A program made the translations under genes and the position numbers. Below, one piece after another: positions 1-6,538 of a stretch of 64,000 nucleotides of DNA. The first letter of the stretch is position 1. Every line of letters starts with the position of its first letter. This DNA comes from Rahnella aquatilis CIP 78.65 = ATCC 33071. GTDB lineage: Bacteria; Pseudomonadota; Gammaproteobacteria; Enterobacterales; Enterobacteriaceae. The notes beneath the pieces were generated by a model that saw nothing but the letters and a program-made list of their open reading frames with translations, was not told the origin of the DNA and did not search any database. Where the stretch lies: positions 3,968,001-4,032,000 of the forward strand of contig NC_016818.1 in assembly GCF_000241955.1 (NCBI RefSeq), given 5' to 3'.

Positions 1-176
1 GCTTCGGCTGTTGCCTGGCTGGTCACGTTAATGGTGTCTTCTTTAGCCGCAGCCGGGGTGGCGGCACCGGCATAAAACGCGGCAGACCCGAGCGCAGCGG
101 TAATGGTTAAAGCTAACGTCCGGCGCCTGAATGCGCCTTGCCGGACTGAGGTTGAAAGCAAGCATTGAGAAACCAT
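1..176 (-). CDS. fhuA: FhuA, ferrichrome TonB-dependent receptor (5' end only)
   Basis: The gene runs off the left edge; only the first 58 or so codons are present. The minus-strand reading from the ATG at 176 gives a long, arginine-rich signal peptide with a hydrophobic core and an alanine-rich cleavage area, followed by KEDTINVTSQ. That stretch closely matches the mature start of E. coli FhuA (KEDTITVT), just before the TonB box region. FhuA is the outer-membrane receptor for ferrichrome and several phages. The neighbourhood agrees: in E. coli mrcB is followed directly by fhuACDB, and here mrcB lies on the same strand upstream, separated by about 6 kb of inserted genes. A Fur-box-like sequence lies 36 bp upstream of the start. 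No strong Shine-Dalgarno is visible, so the exact start is less certain than the identity. Confidence 0.8.
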   Translation of the reverse strand, partial: MVSQCLLSTSVRQGAFRRRTLALTITAALGSAAFYAGAATPAAAKEDTINVTSQATAE

Positions 177-211
177 TGCATAATCTCTGGAGGAGTAATG
201 GGAATGTAAAC

Positions 212-230
212 GATAATTATTATTATAACC
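212..230 (-). promoter_or_regulatory. Fur box upstream of fhuA
   Basis: The 19 bases GATAATTATTATTATAACC match the classical Fur consensus (GATAATGATAATCATTATC) at 14 of 19 positions by direct comparison. The site lies 36 bp upstream of the fhuA start, where Fur would repress an iron-siderophore receptor gene. The surrounding DNA is AT-rich, which raises the chance level somewhat. Confidence 0.7.
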
Positions 231-634
231 GTCGCATATTATGCTCAATGTCTGGCCTTCTGCAAGTCCATTTAGCAGGTGCAAAGGGTGACAGAATAAA
301 AATTAACCCTATGTGAATCAGGGGTAAAACTGATGAAAGAATGTTCTAAACAGATTGTGATACACATGTGGATATAAGGCGCAGAATGTAAACGATAAGA
401 AGCAATTCTTTCATTCTGTGGTGTCTTCACTTTATTTTTATTCCCGAATTTGAAGTATTCGTCATATTTTACTTTCTGATTTGCGAACAAAATCCAAAAT
501 TATCCGATGGGTGAGCGGTAAACTGTCCGTCGGGTAAAAAGTTAAATCATGCCCCCCCCTTGAGTGTCATTAAGCCTTTCGAAAGCAATGACGAGGACAT
601 ATAACCTCTTATTTTCTACGCACGGAGCATAATA
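231..634. other. Intergenic region between fhuA and the nucleoside hydrolase gene
   Basis: About 400 bp between divergent genes, AT-rich and with no convincing coding frame. It should hold the rightward promoter of the nucleoside hydrolase operon. A run of eight C residues lies near 551-558. No clear operator palindrome was recognised. A 72-codon minus-strand frame inside it has no ribosome site and a composition unlike a real protein. Confidence 0.5.
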
Positions 635-1594
635 ATGAAAATAGTTAACTGGCCTGAATTAACATTAAGTAAAAGAATGAAATTGCTGGAGCCGCCAACG
701 GGAAACGCCATTCCGGTAGTGATTGACAGTGACACCTACAATGAAATAGACGATCAAATAGCGATTGCCTGGGCAATGTTACATCCGAAGAAAATTGATC
801 TGCAGGCACTGTATGCGGCTCCTTTTACCAACAGCTTTTTTGGTAAAGAAAATACCCATACTTATGTCGAGTCTGCCGAACAAGGCATGTCTCTCAGTTT
901 TGATGAGATGCACAAGGTGATACAAAAAGTTCCTCATACTCAAACGCCAGCCATTTTTAAAGGTTCGACTGACTATCTGAAGAATCGTCCTGTCCCCGAA
1001 ACCTCTCCGGCAGTACAGGATTTAATTGAGCGTGCATTACGCTGTGAAAGCACATTGCAGGTATTATGTATCGCCTCCCCCACCAATATTGCTAATGCGC
1101 TTAGCCTTGAGCCTGAAATCATCCATAAAATCCACGTCACCTGGTTAGGGGGGAATAGTTTTGACTGGAAAGATAATAATGAATTCAATCTGATGCAGGA
1201 CATTTCAGCGAGCCGGGTATTGTTCGACAGTGGCGTGGCATTAACTCATATACCCTGCTTTGGTGTGGCCAATACGTTAGCCACCTCCGTGCCGGAATTA
1301 CAATATTACTTCGCCAACACCAGTACCATCGGAAAATATATTGCCAACATTGCCCCGAACTGTCCGTGGATCGGTTTTGCCTCGCGTAAAGTTATCTGGG
1401 ATATCGCCGCTGTGGGTTATATTTTGGATCCCCAATGGTTCACTGCCCGCTTTCATGCCTCTCCGCTTATCAATGATAATTTTAGCTGGAGTTTCGATAA
1501 CCGCCGCCATCCTGTCCGTGTCATACAGTTTATTGAACGCGATGAGTTGTTTCGGGATCTGTTCCGGAAAATAATCGACGCTGATAATCAATAA
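635..1594 (+). CDS. Nucleoside hydrolase (IUNH family)
   Basis: A 319-residue protein of the inosine-uridine preferring nucleoside hydrolase fold, predicted to split ribonucleosides into base and ribose in the cytoplasm. The N-terminal calcium-binding signature reads DSDTYNEIDDQ (near residue 31), a variant of the usual DTDPGxDD. The C-terminal part has VIWDIAAVGYI where classical enzymes carry the His-Asp pair, so the proton-donor His is replaced by Trp in this family branch. The start has a good ribosome site (ACGGAG, 9 bases upstream). It is followed after 20 bp by a nucleoside permease gene, so the pair probably imports and cleaves nucleosides. Substrate preference cannot be read from the sequence. 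It is not one of the E. coli rih genes in this chromosomal position. Confidence 0.85.
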   Translation: MKIVNWPELTLSKRMKLLEPPTGNAIPVVIDSDTYNEIDDQIAIAWAMLHPKKIDLQALYAAPFTNSFFGKENTHTYVESAEQGMSLSFDEMHKVIQKVPHTQTPAIFKGSTDYLKNRPVPETSPAVQDLIERALRCESTLQVLCIASPTNIANALSLEPEIIHKIHVTWLGGNSFDWKDNNEFNLMQDISASRVLFDSGVALTHIPCFGVANTLATSVPELQYYFANTSTIGKYIANIAPNCPWIGFASRKVIWDIAAVGYILDPQWFTARFHASPLINDNFSWSFDNRRHPVRVIQFIERDELFRDLFRKIIDADNQ

Positions 1595-1614
1595 ATTAAA
1601 ACATTGAGGATACT

Positions 1615-2847
1615 ATGCCACAAATACTCCTTGTCGCACTGGGCATGATGGTGTTGATTATTATAGCCCTTATATTTTCTGAAAACAGGAAAGCGATAAA
1701 TTTTCGCACGGTGATCGGCGCATTTATTATTCAGGCGTCATTAGCGGCCTTTGTTCTTTTTTTTCCTGCTGGCGAGAAAGCCTTATTTGAAATATCGGGT
1801 TCACTTAGCAGCCTGATGGGTTATTCGGGCGAAGGCATCAATTTTATATTTGGTGATATCGGGAAGTTTAAATTCGGCTTCATTTTTGCATTCCATGTAC
1901 TGCCCATCATTATCTTCATGTCCGCCCTTTTCTCGGTGCTCTATTATCTGGGTATTATGCAATGGGTGATCCGTATTATTGGTAAAGGCATTCAGGCTTT
2001 GCTGAAAACCAGTCCGGCAGAATCGATGTCCGCCACGGCCAATATCTTTGCAGGCAATACCGACGTCTTCTTGCTGATGAAACCTTACGCCGCCAGAATG
2101 ACTCGCTCGGAGCTTTTCGCCCTGATGACCGGCGGTGTGGCCTCTATCGCCGGCTCCGTTCTCATTGGCTATGCCAGCATGGGCATTGAGCTACGTTATC
2201 TGGTTGCGGCAGCCTTTATGTCCGCACCGGGAGGTTTGCTGATGGCAAAACTCCTGTATCCCGAAACAGAGTCGGATCAGATTGCGGATATATCCTTTAC
2301 CCACACGGACGAGGAACGGCCAATTAATATCGTCGAAGCGGCGACAAATGGTGCCAGCAGCGGTTTAAAGCTGGCAGCGAATGTCGGCGCCATGTTACTG
2401 GCTCTGATTGCTCTTATTGCCATGGTTAACGGAATGCTGGGATGGGTATGCAGTGTTTTGGGGTTTGATGGGATCACCCTGCAACTGATCTTCAGTTATA
2501 TTTTTGCCCCTGTGGCCTGGCTGTTAGGCGTACCGGGCCATGAAATTTTACAGGTGGGCAATTTGCTTGGGCAAAAACTGGTGCTTAATGAATTTGTCGC
2601 TTACAGCAGCTTTCTTCCTTTAAAAGATTCTCTGACGGAATACTCGCAAATCATTATCACCATGGCGCTTGCCGGATTCGCTAATTTATCTGCGCCTGCG
2701 GCGTTAATTGGCGTACTGGGAGGTTTAGTCCCCGCGCGGAAAAGCTACATTGCTAAAATGGGCATGAAGGTCATTCTGGCCGGTACACTCTCAAACTTAA
2801 TGAGTGCCGCACTGACCGGATTTTTTTATTTAATCGCCTCTTCATGA
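1615..2847 (+). CDS. NupC/NupX-type concentrative nucleoside transporter
   Basis: A 410-residue polytopic inner-membrane protein of the CNT family (proton- or sodium-coupled nucleoside symport). The first 50 residues form two hydrophobic helices, then come the two conserved core parts, with ANIFAGNTDVFLL around residues 142-154 (nucleoside-binding hairpin) and the gate motif MTGGVASIAGSVL around 174-186. The second half contains FVAYSSF and GFANLSAPAALIGVLGG, also typical of CNTs. Length fits NupX/YeiJ (about 416) better than NupC (400). The start follows the nucleoside hydrolase stop by 20 bp with a GAGGATAC ribosome site, indicating one operon. A hairpin terminator follows 20 bp downstream of the stop. 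Confidence 0.88.
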   Translation: MPQILLVALGMMVLIIIALIFSENRKAINFRTVIGAFIIQASLAAFVLFFPAGEKALFEISGSLSSLMGYSGEGINFIFGDIGKFKFGFIFAFHVLPIIIFMSALFSVLYYLGIMQWVIRIIGKGIQALLKTSPAESMSATANIFAGNTDVFLLMKPYAARMTRSELFALMTGGVASIAGSVLIGYASMGIELRYLVAAAFMSAPGGLLMAKLLYPETESDQIADISFTHTDEERPINIVEAATNGASSGLKLAANVGAMLLALIALIAMVNGMLGWVCSVLGFDGITLQLIFSYIFAPVAWLLGVPGHEILQVGNLLGQKLVLNEFVAYSSFLPLKDSLTEYSQIIITMALAGFANLSAPAALIGVLGGLVPARKSYIAKMGMKVILAGTLSNLMSAALTGFFYLIASS

Positions 2848-2866
2848 TCAAGGGATAAATAAATAT

Positions 2867-2889
2867 CCTCCGGCATAGCCGGAGGTTTT
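2867..2889 (+). terminator. Rho-independent terminator of the nucleoside operon
   Basis: A perfect 8-bp inverted repeat (CCTCCGGC / GCCGGAGG) with a three-base loop is followed by TTTT, 20 bp after the permease stop codon. Confidence 0.85.
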
Positions 2890-2894
2890 CCATA

Positions 2895-2931
2895 TGCGCC
2901 TGGGCTTTGTTATCAGCCTGTTCAGGGAATG
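2895..2931 (-). repeat. Fragment duplicated from the downstream muramidase-like gene
   Basis: The 22 bases 2910-2931 are identical to 4561-4582 inside the large effector-like gene, and the similarity continues imperfectly to about 2895. On the minus strand both copies read HSLNRLI in protein. The copy here is out of context, fused to the end of the short terminase-like frame, and looks like the scar of a deletion or gene-conversion event. Confidence 0.75.
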
Positions 2932-3077
2932 ACAAACTGATTTGTCGCTTTCTGGTCTGTCACGCTTGCGTCAATTTTACCGCCTACCAGCACAAGCTCC
3001 CCTCTGGCTATCCAGTCGTAAACAGTCTGACGGCTTACACCTTTGTGCCAGGCGTAGGCGGCTTTGGTCATCAGCAT
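2922..3077 (-). CDS. Short HTH protein, truncated phage terminase-small-subunit-like
   Basis: A 51-codon frame too short for routine calling, starting at an ATG at 3077 (or 3071) with GGAG about 8 bases upstream. It reads MTKAAYAWHKGVSRQTVYDW... then IARGELVL...KIDASVTDQ, which is the N-terminal winged-helix pattern of Nu1-like phage terminase small subunits and related DNA-packaging proteins. Those are normally three times longer, so this is a truncation. Its last codons and TGA stop lie in a short stretch that duplicates the neighbouring large gene (see repeat), so the 3' end appears to have been replaced by recombination. Whether it is still expressed is unknown. Confidence 0.55.
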   Translation of the reverse strand: MLMTKAAYAWHKGVSRQTVYDWIARGELVLVGGKIDASVTDQKATNQFVIP

Positions 3078-3204
3078 GATTAATTCTCCATATCATTGTT
3101 CTATTATTGAACGATTTAGTTTAGGCAGAGTTAAATTGTAAGTAAAAAGGAACAGTGACATTCCTTTTTACTTTATTTTGTCCTTCCTAAAATAAATATT
3201 ACTA

Positions 3205-3798
3205 TCAATGTCCATAAATAACTTTTGGCTCGGACAAATTACAGCCATTACTCATTTCATTGACTTTATCAAAGTCTGAACCATTAAAGCGATACGTAAT
3301 CAACCGACATTCAGGAGCTTCAAAATCTCCATTCTCACTCTGTAGCGGTGCGTTAGCGGCCCGGCCTTGAATGGTTAATTCTGCACTGCTTTCTTTGGCG
3401 GTATATTTAAATTTCAGCCCCGTAGAAGTACCATCATCAACCGCTTCAACATAGCTATTTCCCCCTTCAGGAGATCGGGGGAGTGTAGCTACAATTTTAC
3501 CCGTTAACTTGTCAATAACCCATCCACAGACCCAATAATCGTGCAAACATTCACTACCATGCCCTCCAGAGGTAACAAATAGTCGGTAATGACCAGCAAA
3601 GTTCACGGGCTTATTCAATTGTAAATTTATTTGTTTTTTCCACCAGCTTGAGTAGGTTTCTTGCTCTGAGTTAAGAGATACTGATTGCGCGAAAGGTCCC
3701 TCGCTAATATACACTGCACTTTCAATACTTCTGGCATCTGCCATAACCGAACATAGCAAGAAGAATAGACAGAAAGATATATTCTTATTTTTTCCCAT
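3205..3798 (-). CDS. Secreted hypothetical protein, putative immunity protein
   Basis: A 197-residue protein not recognised as a named family. It has a clear Sec signal peptide (KNKNISFCLFFLLCSVMADA, cleavage near residue 22), a probable periplasmic domain with aromatic and glycine-rich motifs (NFAGHYRLF, GGHGSECLHDYWVCGW), and four to five cysteines that could form disulphides (near 82, 88, 163, 187). The ATG lies 14 bp inside the end of the upstream muramidase-like gene, with AGAGG about 9 bases before it, so translation of the two is coupled. A small periplasmic protein overlapping a large peptidoglycan-targeting protein fits an effector-immunity pair, with this as the inhibitor. That role is inference from layout. 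Low GC compared with backbone genes suggests horizontal origin. Confidence 0.6.
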   Translation of the reverse strand: MGKNKNISFCLFFLLCSVMADARSIESAVYISEGPFAQSVSLNSEQETYSSWWKKQINLQLNKPVNFAGHYRLFVTSGGHGSECLHDYWVCGWVIDKLTGKIVATLPRSPEGGNSYVEAVDDGTSTGLKFKYTAKESSAELTIQGRAANAPLQSENGDFEAPECRLITYRFNGSDFDKVNEMSNGCNLSEPKVIYGH

Positions 3799-6067
3799 TT
3801 TTTGAAACCTCTAGTACTGAAACCATCTCATCTGGCATGATATGGGATCTATTTAAACCATCTCCAGAGTAATAAGATACACCTTCAATGTGAGCAGTGT
3901 GTCCTTTACTAATTATCTTACCCTTTCTTACCCCAGCAGAAGCGAACTCCATTGCCCAAGCGTAAATAGCATCTTCTACGCTACCACCACCTTCAAGATA
4001 ATTAATAATAGGTTCACGCTTAAGTTTAATGAGATATTCTTCAAAGATTTTATCCTGCATTGCCTCGTCATACAGCGCATTCGTATCTAATTGAAGCTTT
4101 TCGACCGCTTCTTTTAAAGTCGGTGTTATTATCTGAAAACGTCCGGTCGCGAACATGTCATGATTTTTTTGAGCATCCATAACTTCACCAAGCGTCATTG
4201 ACGTCAAATTCGTCTTGTAGTGTGCCTCCGCATGTGTGGGATGAGGATGCGGCCATGTTCGGTTATACGCCGTATAGTCATTTTTCGATTCAACATTCCC
4301 CAGCAAATCCGCAAACGGTGAATGCGCCCATCCGCTGGCTTTTGGCGCACTGATGGCATCCAGGAACATTATCGGATGCATATGCCATAATTCCGTCGGA
4401 AGATTCACCTTCGACTTATCAAGGTCGGGCATCCATACCTCATTTTTCAGCACAGAGTCCCAGTATTCCGCTTCACCAGGCTCATTTTTACGGTAGTCAC
4501 TCAGATGCTCTTCTTCCCACATGGCATGGCTGAAATAGGCCCATGCGCTGGTATGCTTTATTATCAGCCTGTTCAGGGAATGGCGCAGCATCGGCACATA
4601 TAACCAGCTCAGAATATGATGGCGGTCATATTCCCTGTCGGCATCAATATCCCGCAGGAATCGCTCATACTCATACTCCATCGCCCCGTATTTCGTCCGC
4701 TGCTCCTGTTTAGAAGCAAAATGCAGCACTTCCATCAGCTTATGAATAAAACCTTTGCGTGAGCGATTCTCACCCAGATATTTAAAGCCGGTGGTGGGAA
4801 TATCCACCCGCTCAAAACCCTGACCGGCAAGGTCATAACGGGAGAGTTTTTTCGTGTCTTCATCCCGTATCCAGTCCATTTTCTGGCCCGAGCACCAGTA
4901 AAGCTGTCCTGTATGACCGTCTTTTGCACTCCGGGCCTCATCTGCCAGCCGTTGCACCGCATCCAGTGTGCTCGGTGCCTTGCGGGGTTCAAACTTCATA
5001 GGCCAGTCGCTGTAATCGTAAGCAGTCACGCCCGGAATAAATTTAAGCCAGGCGGGTTTATCATTGCCCACCTGCTCCGGGTTTGTCAGGAAATGCGCCA
5101 GATTGTCATCCGCCGTGAAGCACTCGATATGTACCTGATACTGCCCTTTATGCTTCATCGAGAAGCGGCTGTTTGACAGATGGCCCAGATAACCCAGATG
5201 ACCAATAGCATCACCCGCTTTAACCGGGACAGGGTCAGGGCAAACCACTTTATCCAGCTCCAGCGTATGCTGGTGGAGAGGCAGCAGCGTTTCCCACCAA
5301 ACGGGGCGCTTCGCCCCGCTAAATTCAGGCTTAAGGTTGGCGGCATCCCTGACGGATATCCAGACTTTATCCCCGCTCTGTAAATCCATATCCGCTGTGT
5401 GCACATTCTGCTGCAGGGTGACGAGCCCCATCACGGTGCCGCCCTCGTCGCTTTTCAGCGCCGGGTCGGTATTGTCCCAGGTGATTTTTGTTCCGCGAGG
5501 GAGGGTGCCCGTTTGCCAGGCTCTGGATTTATCCGCAAAAGACTTTAACCCCGAAGGCCAGTTAACGGTCCAGTTATGCGCATTGTCGTTTGTGTAGGCA
5601 CTCCAGGGCGCAAGGTTCATGTACAGCGTGTAAAACGTCAGGCCGCTTTGCGTCGTTTCACCTGGCTGTACATAGTGGCGAATAAGCACAAAAGAGCAGG
5701 CGTGTGGAACGGGGTTCCCCCACCAGCTGGCTTCTTTCAGATCGCTGCATACCCGGCAGGCAACCACTTCACCGTCCGCCATATTGCGCAGCGGTTGCTG
5801 CCCGGTGAACGGGGTCGGGTGACTTTCCTGCTCTGCCACTGAGGGGCTGCTCAGTGCACACCACGGGGCGGACGCATGGGTGATATGGATAGCACCGTGC
5901 CACAAACCATTACGGCCCACGGGCCAGAATCCCCCGGCTTCGCTGTTGTCCAGATGGTCAAGAAATTCTTCGCAGTGTGCAAACTCGCCGCCCTTTTCGT
6001 TTTTTGCTACCGGAAAACGAAAATGCAACGGGACACGGGCTGTTTTTCCCCCGGCTTTATCGGTCAT
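3785..6067 (-). CDS. Large muramidase-like protein with degenerate M23-like N-terminus, putative T6SS effector
   Basis: A 760-residue protein without a signal peptide. The start at 6067 has AAGGATC 5 bases upstream and is preferred over an ATG 18 bp earlier. Residues about 45-330 show an M23/LytM-like layout: GLWHGAIHI near 54-62, GEVVACR near 99-105, AGDAIGHLGYLGH near 284-296 and QVHIECF near 311-317. The metal ligands HxxxD and HxH read HGAIH and QVH, so this part may be inactive or binding only. Residues about 590-760 resemble lysozyme-like effector domains: ES.NDYTAYN with Glu593 as candidate catalytic acid, TSMTLGEVMDAQ, then ATGRFQIITPTL near 640-652, equivalent to the GRYQ motif of muramidases. 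Cytoplasmic synthesis plus a coupled small periplasmic partner suggests contact-dependent delivery (type VI). No vgrG, hcp or PAAR gene adjoins it. Confidence 0.65.
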   Translation of the reverse strand: MTDKAGGKTARVPLHFRFPVAKNEKGGEFAHCEEFLDHLDNSEAGGFWPVGRNGLWHGAIHITHASAPWCALSSPSVAEQESHPTPFTGQQPLRNMADGEVVACRVCSDLKEASWWGNPVPHACSFVLIRHYVQPGETTQSGLTFYTLYMNLAPWSAYTNDNAHNWTVNWPSGLKSFADKSRAWQTGTLPRGTKITWDNTDPALKSDEGGTVMGLVTLQQNVHTADMDLQSGDKVWISVRDAANLKPEFSGAKRPVWWETLLPLHQHTLELDKVVCPDPVPVKAGDAIGHLGYLGHLSNSRFSMKHKGQYQVHIECFTADDNLAHFLTNPEQVGNDKPAWLKFIPGVTAYDYSDWPMKFEPRKAPSTLDAVQRLADEARSAKDGHTGQLYWCSGQKMDWIRDEDTKKLSRYDLAGQGFERVDIPTTGFKYLGENRSRKGFIHKLMEVLHFASKQEQRTKYGAMEYEYERFLRDIDADREYDRHHILSWLYVPMLRHSLNRLIIKHTSAWAYFSHAMWEEEHLSDYRKNEPGEAEYWDSVLKNEVWMPDLDKSKVNLPTELWHMHPIMFLDAISAPKASGWAHSPFADLLGNVESKNDYTAYNRTWPHPHPTHAEAHYKTNLTSMTLGEVMDAQKNHDMFATGRFQIITPTLKEAVEKLQLDTNALYDEAMQDKIFEEYLIKLKREPIINYLEGGGSVEDAIYAWAMEFASAGVRKGKIISKGHTAHIEGVSYYSGDGLNRSHIMPDEMVSVLEVSKNGKK

Positions 6068-6412
6068 ATGTTGATCCTTTAACATTCTATATACGGGTAT
6101 TCATCAGGGAAAATCAGTCAGAGGGCTGGCGCTTTTTGATATTTTCCTGTCGACCGGGTTCCCTTACTGCGTATTTCGCTCTATTCGAACATGGATTGGC
6201 ATCGAAGTTCGATCAGCGATTCGCATTTATTCGATCAACCGGGAACTCAACTTTTCCTACTGCTTTTTAACCTGTTTTTTCCTCGCTTTCCTCTATCCGT
6301 GAGTTTTTCCTCATCGATTCATCCTGCAGGACCACTCTGGATAGGTGCCTTCGACTTCAGCGGAGGAATGCGATGAATACTAAGAAAGATCACCAGCGGA
6401 GGAGAAAGTTCA
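6068..6412. other. Intergenic region between effector-like gene and mrcB terminators
   Basis: About 345 bp with no plausible gene on either strand. It should carry the leftward promoter of the effector-like gene. Around 6185-6240 there are several GATCGAA/TTCGAT-type short palindromic words, without an obvious regular arrangement. No hcp, PAAR or vgrG coding sequence could be recognised. Confidence 0.4.
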
Positions 6413-6441
6413 AAAAAATCCCCGGCAGTAAGGCCGGGGAT
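6412..6441 (-). terminator. Second terminator downstream of mrcB
   Basis: Read on the minus strand this is a 7-bp GC-rich stem (CCCCGGC / GCCGGGG) with a six-base loop followed by ATTTTTTTG. It lies about 100 bp beyond the mrcB stop and backs up the first terminator. Confidence 0.75.
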
Positions 6442-6442
6442 T

Positions 6443-6458
6443 TGTGTATAAGAGACAG
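6443..6458 (-). other. Tn5 outer-end / mosaic-end-like 16-mer
   Basis: The 16 bases TGTGTATAAGAGACAG are identical to the inner 16 bases of the Tn5 mosaic end. With the next three bases the complement matches both the mosaic end and the IS50 outer end at 17 of 19 positions. It lies between two terminators and no transposase is nearby. It may be chance, an old Tn5-like end or a library adapter left at an assembly join. Confidence 0.5.
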
Positions 6459-6482
6459 AGCTAGGCTGTTTTTTTTATAGCC

Positions 6483-6514
6483 AAAAAAAGAGCGCGATCC
6501 TCATCGCGCTCTTT
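6483..6514 (-). terminator. Terminator of mrcB
   Basis: A perfect 12-bp stem (AAAGAGCGCGAT / ATCGCGCTCTTT) with a four-base loop; on the minus strand it ends in TTTTTTT. It lies 25 bp downstream of the mrcB stop. Confidence 0.92.
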
Positions 6515-6538
6515 ATGACTCATCGGCTCTGGCTGAAC

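Noticed and set aside
345..380. CRP-like site TGTGATACACATGTGG before the nucleoside hydrolase
   Set aside because: Only one half-site fits TGTGA; the second half does not match TCACA.
272..490. 72-codon minus-strand frame before the nucleoside hydrolase
   Set aside because: No ribosome site, odd composition, lies in the divergent promoter region.
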